Positions 7,803 to 14,594 of a stretch of 20,035 bases of DNA are shown piece after piece. The translations under genes were made by a program, and so were the position numbers. Under the pieces are notes generated by a model. The model made no database searches and was not told where the DNA came from. It saw nothing but the letters and a program-made list of their open reading frames with translations. Origin of the DNA: Claveliimonas sp963592205 (GTDB lineage: Bacteria; Bacillota; Clostridia; Lachnospirales; Lachnospiraceae); assembly GCA_963592205.1 (NCBI GenBank), contig CAVAVU010000104.1, positions 1 through 20,035 on the forward strand. Reading direction: 5' to 3'. The stretch's first letter is position 1, and every line of letters starts with the position of its first letter.

Positions 7803-7831
7803 ATTATAATTATTCCGTCTTCAAAAGTCAA
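7803..7831 (-). promoter_or_regulatory. Sigma-A promoter of nfeD cluster
   Basis: On the minus strand TTGACT (7826-7831), a 17-base spacer and TATAAT (7803-7808) match consensus at 11 of 12 positions. The -35 box contains the TGA stop of the upstream methyltransferase gene (7828-7830). It lies about 43 bases before the nfeD start and is the best candidate promoter for the genes down to dusB. Confidence 0.8.
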
Positions 7832-8631
7832 TGCCGACGTTGCCGTCCTGCCTCGAACATCACGACCGTAGCTGCGATTGCCGCGTTCAGCGATTCTACC
7901 CGACCAGCCATCGGAATCTTGATATACGTGTCCGCAAGTTCTGCCACCTGATCTCTGAGACCGTTGCCTTCGTTGCCTACAAAAAATGCAGACGGCTCAC
8001 GATAATCCGGCTCATCATATGCAAGTTCTCCTGCCAGATGTGTTGCATAGGTGCGGATGCCGTGCTCTTTCATCTGCAGAATCACATCGGTCACATCCTC
8101 CACATATACGAACGGCACACGGAACACCGATCCCATCGTAGAACGTATCACCTTCGGATTATACACATCCACACAGTCAGAACTCATGATGATTCCTGTC
8201 ACACCCGCAGCTTCTGCAGTCCGCAGGATTGTTCCCATATTACCCGGATCCTGAAGATTATCTAACAGCATAATGAGCGGTGTATGTTCCGGATGATCCA
8301 TTTCCTGTTCAAGCCATTTCTCGCCCTGGTTCTCCTGTGTTACCACACACAACACGCCCTGCGGTGTTTGGGTGTCCGATGCAAAATTCATTACCGTATC
8401 TGTCAATACTTCTAACTGGCATCCACTCCTTTTATGCTTTGCATCCACCAGTGCTTTTTCCTTTTTATAGAAATGCTCGGTCACATAGATTTCCAGAAGT
8501 CTCTCTTCCGGCACTTCCTCAAACATCCGGAGTCCTTCTGTCAGAAACACCTTTTCTGCATCTCTGGCTTTCCGTTTCTTTCTCAAATTCACAAGTCTTT
8601 TTACCTTTGCATTGGATGTACTGGTAATCAT
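7828..8631 (-). CDS. SpoU/TrmH-family RNA 2'-O-methyltransferase (RlmB-like)
   Basis: A SAM-dependent ribose methyltransferase of the SPOUT class, probably acting on 23S rRNA. The N-terminal domain (residues 1-100; STSNAKVKRLVNLRKKRKAR) is the L30e-like RNA-binding part of the RlmB/TrmH group. The C-terminal knot domain has motif 1 LLDNLQDPGNMGTILRTAEA, motif 2 FFVGNEGNGLRDQV and motif 3 IKIPMAGRVESLNAAIAATV. 267 residues is typical. AGGAG lies 7 bases before the ATG. The exact target nucleotide cannot be read from sequence, so no gene symbol is given. It stands alone between the two-component system terminator and the nfeD promoter; no terminator follows, so it may read into nfeD. Confidence 0.9.
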   Translation of the reverse strand: MITSTSNAKVKRLVNLRKKRKARDAEKVFLTEGLRMFEEVPEERLLEIYVTEHFYKKEKALVDAKHKRSGCQLEVLTDTVMNFASDTQTPQGVLCVVTQENQGEKWLEQEMDHPEHTPLIMLLDNLQDPGNMGTILRTAEAAGVTGIIMSSDCVDVYNPKVIRSTMGSVFRVPFVYVEDVTDVILQMKEHGIRTYATHLAGELAYDEPDYREPSAFFVGNEGNGLRDQVAELADTYIKIPMAGRVESLNAAIAATVVMFEAGRQRRH

Positions 8632-8707
8632 AGTATTCTCCTAAATCTTCAAAAATAATTCTTATCGCTACTTTGCAAGCACAATTTCTGCATAGCAGCT
8701 TATTGCA

Positions 8708-8740
8708 TAAACAGGCGGATTCCAATCGGAACCCGCCTGA
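8708..8740 (-). terminator. Intrinsic terminator of two-component operon
   Basis: On the minus strand CAGGCGGGTTCC, loop GATT, GGAATCCGCCTG (8713-8740) makes a 12-bp stem with one G-U pair, followed by UUUAUG. It begins 16 bases after the response-regulator stop. The U tract is short, so termination may be partial. Confidence 0.7.
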
Positions 8741-8755
8741 ATAATTACACGTTCA

Positions 8756-9445
8756 TTACATCTTAAATCTGTATCCCACACCCCAGATCGTCTCGATATA
8801 CTGAGGGTTGGATGTGTCCATCTCGATCTTCTCACGGATTTTCTTGATATGAACCGTTACCGTCGCTATATCTCCAATAGATTCCATATCCCAGATCTCG
8901 CTGAACAGTTCATCCTTAGTATACACATGATTCGGATGACTTGCAAGAAATGTAAGCAGATCAAATTCTTTTGTGGTAAATGCTTTCTCCTGGCCATTCA
9001 CCCATACTCTTCTGGCTGTTGTATCGATCTTCAGTCCACGGATCTCGATGACCTTATTCACCTCTGCCGCACTGCCGATCAGTCTCTCATATCTCGCCAG
9101 ATGCGCTTTCACTCTTGCCACCAGTTCACTCGGGCTGAATGGCTTCGTCATATAATCATCGGCTCCCAGTCCGAGACCTCGGATCTTGTCGATATCATCT
9201 TTCTTTGCAGACACCATAATGATCGGTGTATTCTTCTCCTCGCGGAGTTTACGACAGATCTCAAATCCATCCATGCCCGGAAGCATCAGATCCAGAATTA
9301 CCAGATTATAATCCTCTTCCATCGCTTTCTGGTAACCGATCAGTCCGTCATTCGCCACTTCTACATCAAATCCGGATAGCTCCAGATAATCCTTTTCCAG
9401 ATCGGCAATTGCTACCTCGTCTTCTACTATTAATATCTTACTCAT
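8756..9445 (-). CDS. OmpR/PhoB-family response regulator
   Basis: DNA-binding output protein of the two-component system. Residues 1-115 are the receiver: acidic pocket VEDE near residue 8, phospho-acceptor Asp52 in VILDLMLPGMDGFE, the conserved switch residues in IIMVSAKKDD and Lys in DDYMTKPFSP. Residues about 130-229 are the winged helix, with the family motif AFTTKEFDLLTFLASHPNHV and the C-terminal HIKKIREKI...YIETIWGVGYRFKM. 229 residues is normal. AGGAGG stands 9 bases before the ATG inside the end of the histidine-kinase gene; the two genes overlap by 8 bases, so they are coupled. The regulon is not apparent: no transporter or resistance gene is adjacent. Confidence 0.95.
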   Translation of the reverse strand: MSKILIVEDEVAIADLEKDYLELSGFDVEVANDGLIGYQKAMEEDYNLVILDLMLPGMDGFEICRKLREEKNTPIIMVSAKKDDIDKIRGLGLGADDYMTKPFSPSELVARVKAHLARYERLIGSAAEVNKVIEIRGLKIDTTARRVWVNGQEKAFTTKEFDLLTFLASHPNHVYTKDELFSEIWDMESIGDIATVTVHIKKIREKIEMDTSNPQYIETIWGVGYRFKM

Positions 9446-10934
9446 GAATCGGTACCTCCTGATATTTTCTTAATACAAAGTACATGGTCGTGCCAGTGCC
9501 TTCCCGGCTGGTCGCCCAGATCTTGCCGCCATGCTCCTCAACGATCTTCTTTACAATGGATAAGCCAATGCCACTTCCACCCTTAGACGAATTACGGGAA
9601 GCGTCTGTCCGATAGAACCGTTCAAAGATCTTCGTCAGATCCTTCGCCGCGATACCTTTGCCATTATCTTCCAGTTCTATCTGCACAAAATCTCCAACAT
9701 CCTTCACACGCAGGTTGATTATACCCTTCGGTTTGTCCATATATTTGAGAGAATTATTGATAATATTGTGGATTACTCTCTTGATCTGCTCTGCGTCTGC
9801 AATGATCTTCACATCGCCTTCTACATAATTAAAGTAACCAAATTCTACGTTCTTAGACTCTAGCTCCATAGAAAGCTCTTCCGCGCAATCATCAAAATAT
9901 GCATTAACCGGAATCGTATTAAAGTTATACGGAATACGGTTCGTGTCAATCTTGGAATACAACGTCAGTTCATTAATCAGTGTGTTCATCTCATTTGCCT
10001 TGTTGTATATCGTCCGCACATATTTGTCAAGCTTCTCCGGCGTATCTGCCACACCGTCCATGATACCTTCCGCATAGCCTTTGATCGTGGTCACAGGTGT
10101 CTTCAGATCATGGGAAATGTTACTGATCAGTTCCTTGTTCTCTTTATCGAACTGAATCTTCTCCTCCGCGTTCTCCTTCAGGTGAATGCGCATCTCTTCA
10201 AAATCCTGATATACCTGACCAAATTCATCATTCTCAGCCTTTGGCATCTCAAAATCCAGATTACCATTCTTGATATTCTCTGCCGCCTGCTGAATCTTTG
10301 CCACCGGTCGCATGACCGCTCTGTATATCCACACGATCAGCGCCGCGATCGTAATAAGCAGGATCAGTACAACAATAATCACAATATCTCTTGCCATTGC
10401 ACGTACTTCCGGCATCACGGTCCCCACATCTGTCACGAGAAATGCACTGCCCTCCTCGCCATCTTCATACCGGAAGTCGATCTGCTTCACAAGCGCCTGT
10501 GCCTTGCCTCCAAGATAAATGCTGTTCTCCGACGAGTTCCTGTTCTCATCATACTCCGGCAGCTGGCTGATCACCGCTTCTGCTTCTTCATAGTCAGTAC
10601 CTACATATGCGATCGTATGATTCCGGCGCACCAGCAGATACGACTTCTTCTCTTCCAGTTCCTGATTGATCTGCTCCAGAAATGCCGCATCTTCCATCTT
10701 CTCCGATGTCTGGTCGATCTCATTACACAATTCTCTGTATGGCTTCGTTGTCAACTCTCCCAGTGTCTTGATCGAATTCGACAGGCTTTCGACCGAAGTC
10801 TCACTGATGCCGTATGTCTTTTCTATACAGTTAATCTGGTACTTTCCTACCGCAAATATAATACTTCCCGATAAGATAACCGGCAGAATCACGACGGTAA
10901 GAAATGCAACCACCAGTCTTGTCTTAAGCTTCAT
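9438..10934 (-). CDS. Membrane sensor histidine kinase
   Basis: Sensor partner of the regulator downstream. Start chosen at the ATG at 10934 (MKLKTRLVV, 498 residues) because AGAGGT lies about 9 bases upstream; the frame is open 15 codons further but those would include the promoter. Order: membrane segment (about residues 7-29), extracellular sensor region of about 150 residues without a family I recognise, second membrane segment (about 184-203), HAMP linker (MRPVAKIQQAAENIKNGNLDFEM is split around 207-235), HisKA with His275 in NISHDLKTPVTTIKGY, and the ATPase domain with N box HNIINNSLKY, G1 EDNGKGI, F box IFERFYRTD and G2 GGSGIGLSIVKKI. All catalytic motifs are intact. The signal is unknown. 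Confidence 0.95.
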   Translation of the reverse strand: MKLKTRLVVAFLTVVILPVILSGSIIFAVGKYQINCIEKTYGISETSVESLSNSIKTLGELTTKPYRELCNEIDQTSEKMEDAAFLEQINQELEEKKSYLLVRRNHTIAYVGTDYEEAEAVISQLPEYDENRNSSENSIYLGGKAQALVKQIDFRYEDGEEGSAFLVTDVGTVMPEVRAMARDIVIIVVLILLITIAALIVWIYRAVMRPVAKIQQAAENIKNGNLDFEMPKAENDEFGQVYQDFEEMRIHLKENAEEKIQFDKENKELISNISHDLKTPVTTIKGYAEGIMDGVADTPEKLDKYVRTIYNKANEMNTLINELTLYSKIDTNRIPYNFNTIPVNAYFDDCAEELSMELESKNVEFGYFNYVEGDVKIIADAEQIKRVIHNIINNSLKYMDKPKGIINLRVKDVGDFVQIELEDNGKGIAAKDLTKIFERFYRTDASRNSSKGGSGIGLSIVKKIVEEHGGKIWATSREGTGTTMYFVLRKYQEVPIHE

Positions 10935-10967
10935 AAGCAATAACCTCTTTATCCAAAAGTTAATCTT

Positions 10968-10996
10968 ATCATAGCACAAAAATGGGTGCTTCTCAC
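10968..10996 (-). promoter_or_regulatory. Promoter of two-component operon, inside metK terminator
   Basis: On the minus strand an extended -10 TGCTATGAT (TATGAT at 10968-10973) follows a 17-base spacer and a -35 of GTGAGA (10991-10996, 4 of 6). The -35 box falls in the loop and stem of the metK terminator hairpin. It lies about 35 bases before the histidine kinase start. Inferred from motif and spacing. Confidence 0.45.
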
Positions 10997-11008
10997 CAAA
11001 GCACCCAT
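10978..11008 (-). terminator. Intrinsic terminator of metK
   Basis: On the minus strand ATGGGTGCTT, loop TGGTGAG, AAGCACCCAT (10982-11008) is a perfect 10-bp stem followed directly by UUUUUG. It lies 38 bases after the metK stop. It overlaps the promoter of the next operon. Confidence 0.85.
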
Positions 11009-11046
11009 AAACATTTCTAAACTTTTTATAAAACGGGAATCCGTTC

Positions 11047-12234
11047 TTACAGATATGCTTTTAAAGCATCTGCCTTATCTGTCTTCTCCCATGGAAGGTC
11101 GATATCTGTACGGCCAAAGTGTCCGTAAGCTGCTGTCTGCTTGTAGATCGGACGTCTCAGATCCAGCATCTTGATCATGCCTGCCGGACGGAAGTCAAAG
11201 TTCTCTCTCAGGATCTCAACCAGCTTCTCATCAGACACTTTTCCTGTTCCGAATGTATCTACTCTGATAGATGTCGGGCAAGCCACACCGATTGCGTAAG
11301 ACAGCTGGATCTCACACTTTCTGGCAAGTCCTGCTGCTACGATGTTCTTAGCTGCGTAACGTGCTGCATAAGCTGCTGTACGGTCTACCTTGGTGCAGTC
11401 CTTACCGGAAAATGCGCCACCGCCGTGACGAGCCATTCCGCCGTAAGTATCTACAATGATCTTACGTCCTGTCAATCCGCTGTCACCGTGAGGTCCGCCG
11501 ATTACAAAACGTCCGGTCGGATTAACAAAGAACTTGGTATCCGCATCTACCATATCAGCCGGGATTGTCTCATCGAATACGTATTTCTTAATGTCCTCAT
11601 GGATCTGCTCCTGAGTCACTTCCGGATCATGCTGTGTAGAAAGTACAACTGCATCCAGACGGATCGGTCTGTCATTCTCATCGTACTCTACCGTAACCTG
11701 AGTCTTTCCATCCGGTCTCAGATATGGAAGTGTACCATTCTTTCTTACCTCTGTAAGCTTCATAGCCATCTTCTGCGCCAGCGCGATCGGATATGGCATC
11801 AGTTCTTCTGTTTCATCAGAAGCGTAACCAAACATCATCCCCTGGTCTCCCGCTCCGATAGCATCGATTTCTTCATCAGACATGGTATGCTCTTTTGCTT
11901 CCAACGCTTTGTCAACACCCATAGCAATATCGCTGGACTGCTCATCCAGTGCTACGACTACGCCGCAGGTATCTGCATCGAATCCGTATTTGCCACGGGT
12001 ATAACCGATCTCACGTACTGTGTCACGCACGATCTTCTGAATATCCACATAGCCTTTTGTGGTAATCTCTCCCATAACCATAACAAGACCTGTCGTTGTG
12101 CATGTCTCACAAGCCACACGGCTCATTGGGTCCTGTTCCATAAGTGCGTCCAGAATTGCATCTGAGATCTGGTCACACATTTTATCCGGATGTCCTTCAG
12201 TTACTGACTCTGATGTAAATAATCTTTTTTCCAT
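11047..12234 (-). CDS. metK: S-adenosylmethionine synthetase
   Basis: MetK makes S-adenosylmethionine from methionine and ATP, feeding all methyltransferases in the cell (two are in this window). The 395-residue product has the three-domain family signature: FTSESVTEGHPDKMCDQISD at the N terminus (ATP), GAGDQGMMFGYA, the P-loop-like GGGAFSGKDCTKVDRTAAY, and the C-terminal DLRRPIYKQTAAYGHFGR. AAAGGA stands about 10 bases before the ATG. The gene has a leader of about 266 bases from the aptamer start, with a SAM-I riboswitch (12401-12500) and its terminator, so expression should be shut off by its own product. A strong terminator follows. Identification is secure. Confidence 0.98.
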   Translation of the reverse strand: MEKRLFTSESVTEGHPDKMCDQISDAILDALMEQDPMSRVACETCTTTGLVMVMGEITTKGYVDIQKIVRDTVREIGYTRGKYGFDADTCGVVVALDEQSSDIAMGVDKALEAKEHTMSDEEIDAIGAGDQGMMFGYASDETEELMPYPIALAQKMAMKLTEVRKNGTLPYLRPDGKTQVTVEYDENDRPIRLDAVVLSTQHDPEVTQEQIHEDIKKYVFDETIPADMVDADTKFFVNPTGRFVIGGPHGDSGLTGRKIIVDTYGGMARHGGGAFSGKDCTKVDRTAAYAARYAAKNIVAAGLARKCEIQLSYAIGVACPTSIRVDTFGTGKVSDEKLVEILRENFDFRPAGMIKMLDLRRPIYKQTAAYGHFGRTDIDLPWEKTDKADALKAYL

Positions 12235-12296
12235 CTTCTTGTATTCCTTTCTGTGGTGTAAATATATCTTTTTATTAGTTGCATGATTATATATTG

Positions 12297-12320
12297 TCGA
12301 TCAGGCTTGCGCCCGCTCGA
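12297..12320 (-). other. GNRA-capped hairpin in metK leader
   Basis: On the minus strand TCGA-G-CGGGC-GCAA-GCCTG-A-TCGA: a 9-bp stem with one G/A mismatch and one G-U pair, capped by the GNRA tetraloop GCAA. It abuts the 12321-12350 hairpin with no spacer. No U tract follows, so it is not a terminator. It lies only in read-through metK transcripts. Confidence 0.6.
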
Positions 12321-12350
12321 TGTGCAATCAACGTTTTCACATATTGCACA
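12321..12350 (-). other. Second hairpin after riboswitch terminator
   Basis: TGTGCAAT (RNA 5' arm) and ATTGCACA form a perfect 8-bp stem around a 14-base loop. It begins at the last U of the riboswitch terminator, so it forms only when transcription continues into metK. No known RNA family is recognised. Confidence 0.55.
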
Positions 12351-12378
12351 AAAAGCAGCCCACCAAGTGGACTGCTTT
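12350..12378 (-). terminator. SAM-I riboswitch expression-platform terminator
   Basis: On the minus strand AAAGCAGTCCAC, loop TTG, GTGGGCTGCTTT (12352-12378) pairs over 12 bp with one U-G pair and ends in UUUUU. CAGTCCACTT of its 5' arm can instead pair with AAGAGGATTG (12392-12405 area), which includes the 3' strand of aptamer helix P1: an antiterminator. Ligand-bound aptamer should therefore favour termination. Confidence 0.88.
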
Positions 12379-12400
12379 ATTTCGTAGTTATAAACCAATC

Positions 12401-12500
12401 CTCTTATTGTTCGATTCGCTCGCTCAGGTTGGCACCTTCCTCCAATGGGGGTTGCCGCAGCTTCTCAGATCCTTTGTATCTCCACTGCTCTGAATAAGAG
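12401..12500 (-). promoter_or_regulatory. SAM-I (S-box) riboswitch aptamer for metK
   Basis: The 100-base element on the minus strand starts CTCTTATT (12493-12500) and ends AATAAGAG (12401-12408), which pair as helix P1. In between lie the family's conserved segments in order: CAGAGCAGTGGAG after P1, GAGAAGCTGCGGCAACC closing P2, and GGTGCCAACCTGAGCGAGCG leading to P4. This matches the SAM-I consensus core (AGAGnnGnGGAG, GGCAACC, GGUGCCAA). It binds S-adenosylmethionine and, by established S-box logic, turns the gene off when SAM is plentiful. The aptamer begins only 25 bases after the murA stop, so a metK promoter must lie in the 3' end of murA, and read-through from murA also meets the switch. 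No clear promoter could be picked. Confidence 0.9.
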
Positions 12501-12525
12501 TAAGTCATATAATATTTAATTGTCT

Positions 12526-13818
12526 CTAGCTGACCTTCAATGTAAATCTGCGGATCTCACGCTCAGTACTGACACGCTCGATCACAGCTCCCAGACTTCT
12601 CAGCTTCTCTTCAAACCGCTCATATCCTCTCTGGATATATACGATGTCATCTACGATCGTAATGCCATCTGCCGCAAGTCCTGCAATGCAGAGCGCTGCT
12701 CCCGCACGGAGATCCGGCGCACTGACGCGTGCTCCCGAAAGCTTCTCCACTCCTTCGATCGAAGCAGAATTACCTTCCACCTTGACACTGGCGCCCATGC
12801 GTGCAAGCTCATCCAGATATTTGAAACGGTTTTCAAAAATACTTTCTGTAATCATACTTGTCCCTTTACAAAGAGCAAGTGTAACACCAATCTGTGGCTG
12901 CATATCTGTCGGGAATCCCGGATATGGCAATGTCTTTACATGGGTACTGGTAAGTCCTCCCTTGGAAACCACACGTACCGCATCATCAAACTCTTCTACT
13001 TCACAGCCAATCTCTACCAGCTTCGCAATCGTTGCTTCCAGATGCTTCGGAATGACGTTACAGACCGTCACATCACCCTTGGTAGCTGCTGCCGCAAACA
13101 TAAATGTACCGGCTTCAATCTGATCCGGAATCACAGAATACTCTGTTCTGTGCAGTGAACGCACACCACGGATCTTGATCACGTCAGTACCGGCACCGCG
13201 GATATTGGCTCCCATGCTGTTCAGGAAGTTCGCTACATCTACTACATGCGGCTCTTTTGCCACATTCTCCATAATTGTCAGTCCATCAGCCATCGCTGCT
13301 GCCATCATAACATTGATCGTAGCACCTACACTGACAACATCAAAATAAATATGCTTGCCGACAAGCTTCTCAGCCTCTGCAATAATCTTACCATGCTCAA
13401 TCTCAACATCAGCTCCCAAAGCACGGAATCCTTTCAGATGCTGGTCGATCGGACGGCTTCCGATGTTGCATCCGCCCGGAAGCGCCACAACTGCTTTCTT
13501 GTACTTGCCGAGTAACGCACCCAGCAGATAATATGACGCCCGGATCTTCTTGATGTATTCGTATTCAATATCGAAATTCGTAATACCTTTTCCATTGATC
13601 CTTACCGTATGTCTGTCAATACGGTGAACGGATGCGCCGATTCCGGCTATAGCGTCCAATAATACATTAATATCATTCACATCTGGCAGATTATCGATCA
13701 AAACCGTCTCGTCAGTCATAATAGCTGCCGCAAGAATAGCCAGAGCCGCATTCTTAGCTCCGCCAATCTCCACTTCCCCAACAAGCGGATTGCCGCCTTT
13801 GATAATATACTGTTCCAT
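12526..13818 (-). CDS. murA: UDP-N-acetylglucosamine enolpyruvyl transferase, MurA2/MurZ type
   Basis: First committed enzyme of peptidoglycan synthesis: adds enolpyruvate from PEP to UDP-GlcNAc. Visible residues: Lys22-Asn23 in GGAKNAAL, catalytic Cys117 in LPGGCNIGSRPIDQH (the fosfomycin target, intact), the Asp of PYPGFPTDMQPQ, and SAPDLRAGAALCIAGL. The IRASYYLLGALLG and DVVSVGATINVMMAA stretches resemble the second Firmicutes paralogue (MurAB/MurZ), so another murA may exist elsewhere. The ATG at 13818 is preceded by GAGGTG at about 5 bases; an upstream in-frame TTG at 13830 lies inside that ribosome site and is rejected. 430 residues, full length. It has its own promoter at 13920-13948. 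No terminator separates it from the metK riboswitch. Confidence 0.96.
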   Translation of the reverse strand: MEQYIIKGGNPLVGEVEIGGAKNAALAILAAAIMTDETVLIDNLPDVNDINVLLDAIAGIGASVHRIDRHTVRINGKGITNFDIEYEYIKKIRASYYLLGALLGKYKKAVVALPGGCNIGSRPIDQHLKGFRALGADVEIEHGKIIAEAEKLVGKHIYFDVVSVGATINVMMAAAMADGLTIMENVAKEPHVVDVANFLNSMGANIRGAGTDVIKIRGVRSLHRTEYSVIPDQIEAGTFMFAAAATKGDVTVCNVIPKHLEATIAKLVEIGCEVEEFDDAVRVVSKGGLTSTHVKTLPYPGFPTDMQPQIGVTLALCKGTSMITESIFENRFKYLDELARMGASVKVEGNSASIEGVEKLSGARVSAPDLRAGAALCIAGLAADGITIVDDIVYIQRGYERFEEKLRSLGAVIERVSTEREIRRFTLKVS

Positions 13819-13919
13819 TTTGCACCTCAATTATTTTCTATTTATACTCTCGCCTTTATGTCCAAATACATATGGCACGTAAATCCAATTTCAATCTAAT
13901 AACATTATTCGTATAATTT

Positions 13920-13948
13920 AGTATACATCAGCAATAAGTATTTGTAAA
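13920..13948 (-). promoter_or_regulatory. Sigma-A promoter of murA
   Basis: On the minus strand TTTACA (13943-13948), a 17-base spacer and TATACT (13920-13925) match consensus at 10 of 12 positions. It gives a 5' leader of roughly 95 bases before the murA ATG. The -35 box is part of the palindrome at 13942-13960. Confidence 0.7.
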
Positions 13949-13960
13949 ATATTTTTACAA
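13942..13960. repeat. Palindrome over murA -35 box
   Basis: TTGTAAAA and TTTTACAA, separated by TAT, form a perfect 8-bp inverted repeat. Its left arm covers the -35 hexamer of the murA promoter, the usual place for a repressor operator. No regulator can be assigned from the sequence; a weak hairpin with no function is the alternative. Confidence 0.5.
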
Positions 13961-13991
13961 CCCCGTAAGATTTTCGTAACAATTACCAATA

Positions 13992-14504
13992 CTATTCCTG
14001 CCCGAAAACCTCTACTACTTTATCAATAGTTTCGGACAATGTCAATCCATCTTCTGAAATTGTAATATCCGCGTATTTTTCAAACAATACTCTGCGTTCT
14101 TCATAGAGATCCTCCAGTGTCTGTCCTTCGCGCAATACGACACCCCGTTTCTTTGGATTTCCGATTCTTTCTTTTATTGTTTGATAACTGGTCTGCAAAT
14201 ATACAACCTTACCGATCTCTTTGTAATGTTTCATCGCATTTTCACAGTAGACCACGCTTCCTCCCGGCGCGATCACCGACTGTTCGGCTTCAACATCCGC
14301 ATTCACCTGATCCTCGATCACCAGGAAACCATCCTCCCCTTTTTCTGCAATGATTTCCCGCAGCAATGCATTTTCCTGCTTCTGAATCAACAGATCCGTA
14401 TCTATAAATTCATACCCAAGTCTTTTTGCCAATACAACTCCGACTGTGCTTTTACCTGATGCCGGCATACCGATCAGTATAATATTATTCATATTATTAT
14501 CCAT
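13992..14504 (-). CDS. Shikimate-kinase-like P-loop kinase, altered substrate pocket
   Basis: 170 residues, the length of shikimate kinases, which phosphorylate shikimate in aromatic amino acid synthesis. Walker A is GMPASGKST (residues 12-20), followed by FIDTDLLI with the Mg/substrate aspartates, the GG of APGGSVVYC (81-83) and, near the C terminus, LYEERRVLFEKYAD, corresponding to the family's ER-PLYEE-AD region. Two expected features differ: the FRxxE motif whose arginine binds the shikimate carboxylate reads FLVIE (60-64), and the third Gly of the GGG loop is Ser. Kinases of this form are commonly labelled shikimate kinase in Clostridia, but the substrate may be different, so no symbol is given. 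The ATG at 14504 has AAGGAG 7 bases upstream; the longer frame to 14573 has no such support. Confidence 0.8.
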   Translation of the reverse strand: MDNNMNNIILIGMPASGKSTVGVVLAKRLGYEFIDTDLLIQKQENALLREIIAEKGEDGFLVIEDQVNADVEAEQSVIAPGGSVVYCENAMKHYKEIGKVVYLQTSYQTIKERIGNPKKRGVVLREGQTLEDLYEERRVLFEKYADITISEDGLTLSETIDKVVEVFGQE

Positions 14505-14547
14505 GCATCTGCTCCTTATCTTCTGCTCTGTCTCTTTTTGCGCAATC

Positions 14548-14577
14548 AGTATAGCATATGCCCTGCATTCCACACAA
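14548..14577 (-). promoter_or_regulatory. Extended -10 promoter of kinase gene
   Basis: On the minus strand TGCTATACT (TATACT at 14548-14553, extended -10) lies 18 bases after TTGTGT (14572-14577, 3 of 6). It is about 44 bases before the kinase start, in the gap between this gene and the hypothetical gene upstream. Confidence 0.5.
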
Positions 14578-14594
14578 GACTAACCTTTTTTATA

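Noticed and set aside
8632..8707. Promoter for the SpoU-type methyltransferase gene
   Set aside because: Several AT-rich hexamers occur but no -35/-10 pair with 16-18 spacing scores well enough to call.
10110..10874. 254-codon plus-strand open frame opposite the histidine kinase
   Set aside because: Antisense shadow of a fully motif-supported kinase gene, with no start signals.
11119..12165. 348-codon plus-strand open frame opposite metK
   Set aside because: It is antisense to a certain gene, has no ribosome site, and its composition (Cys, His, Ser, Arg rich) is that of a shadow frame.
12297..12320. GCAA-loop hairpin read as a second terminator of metK leader
   Set aside because: No U tract follows on the minus strand, and the tetraloop stem is better explained as a leader structure.
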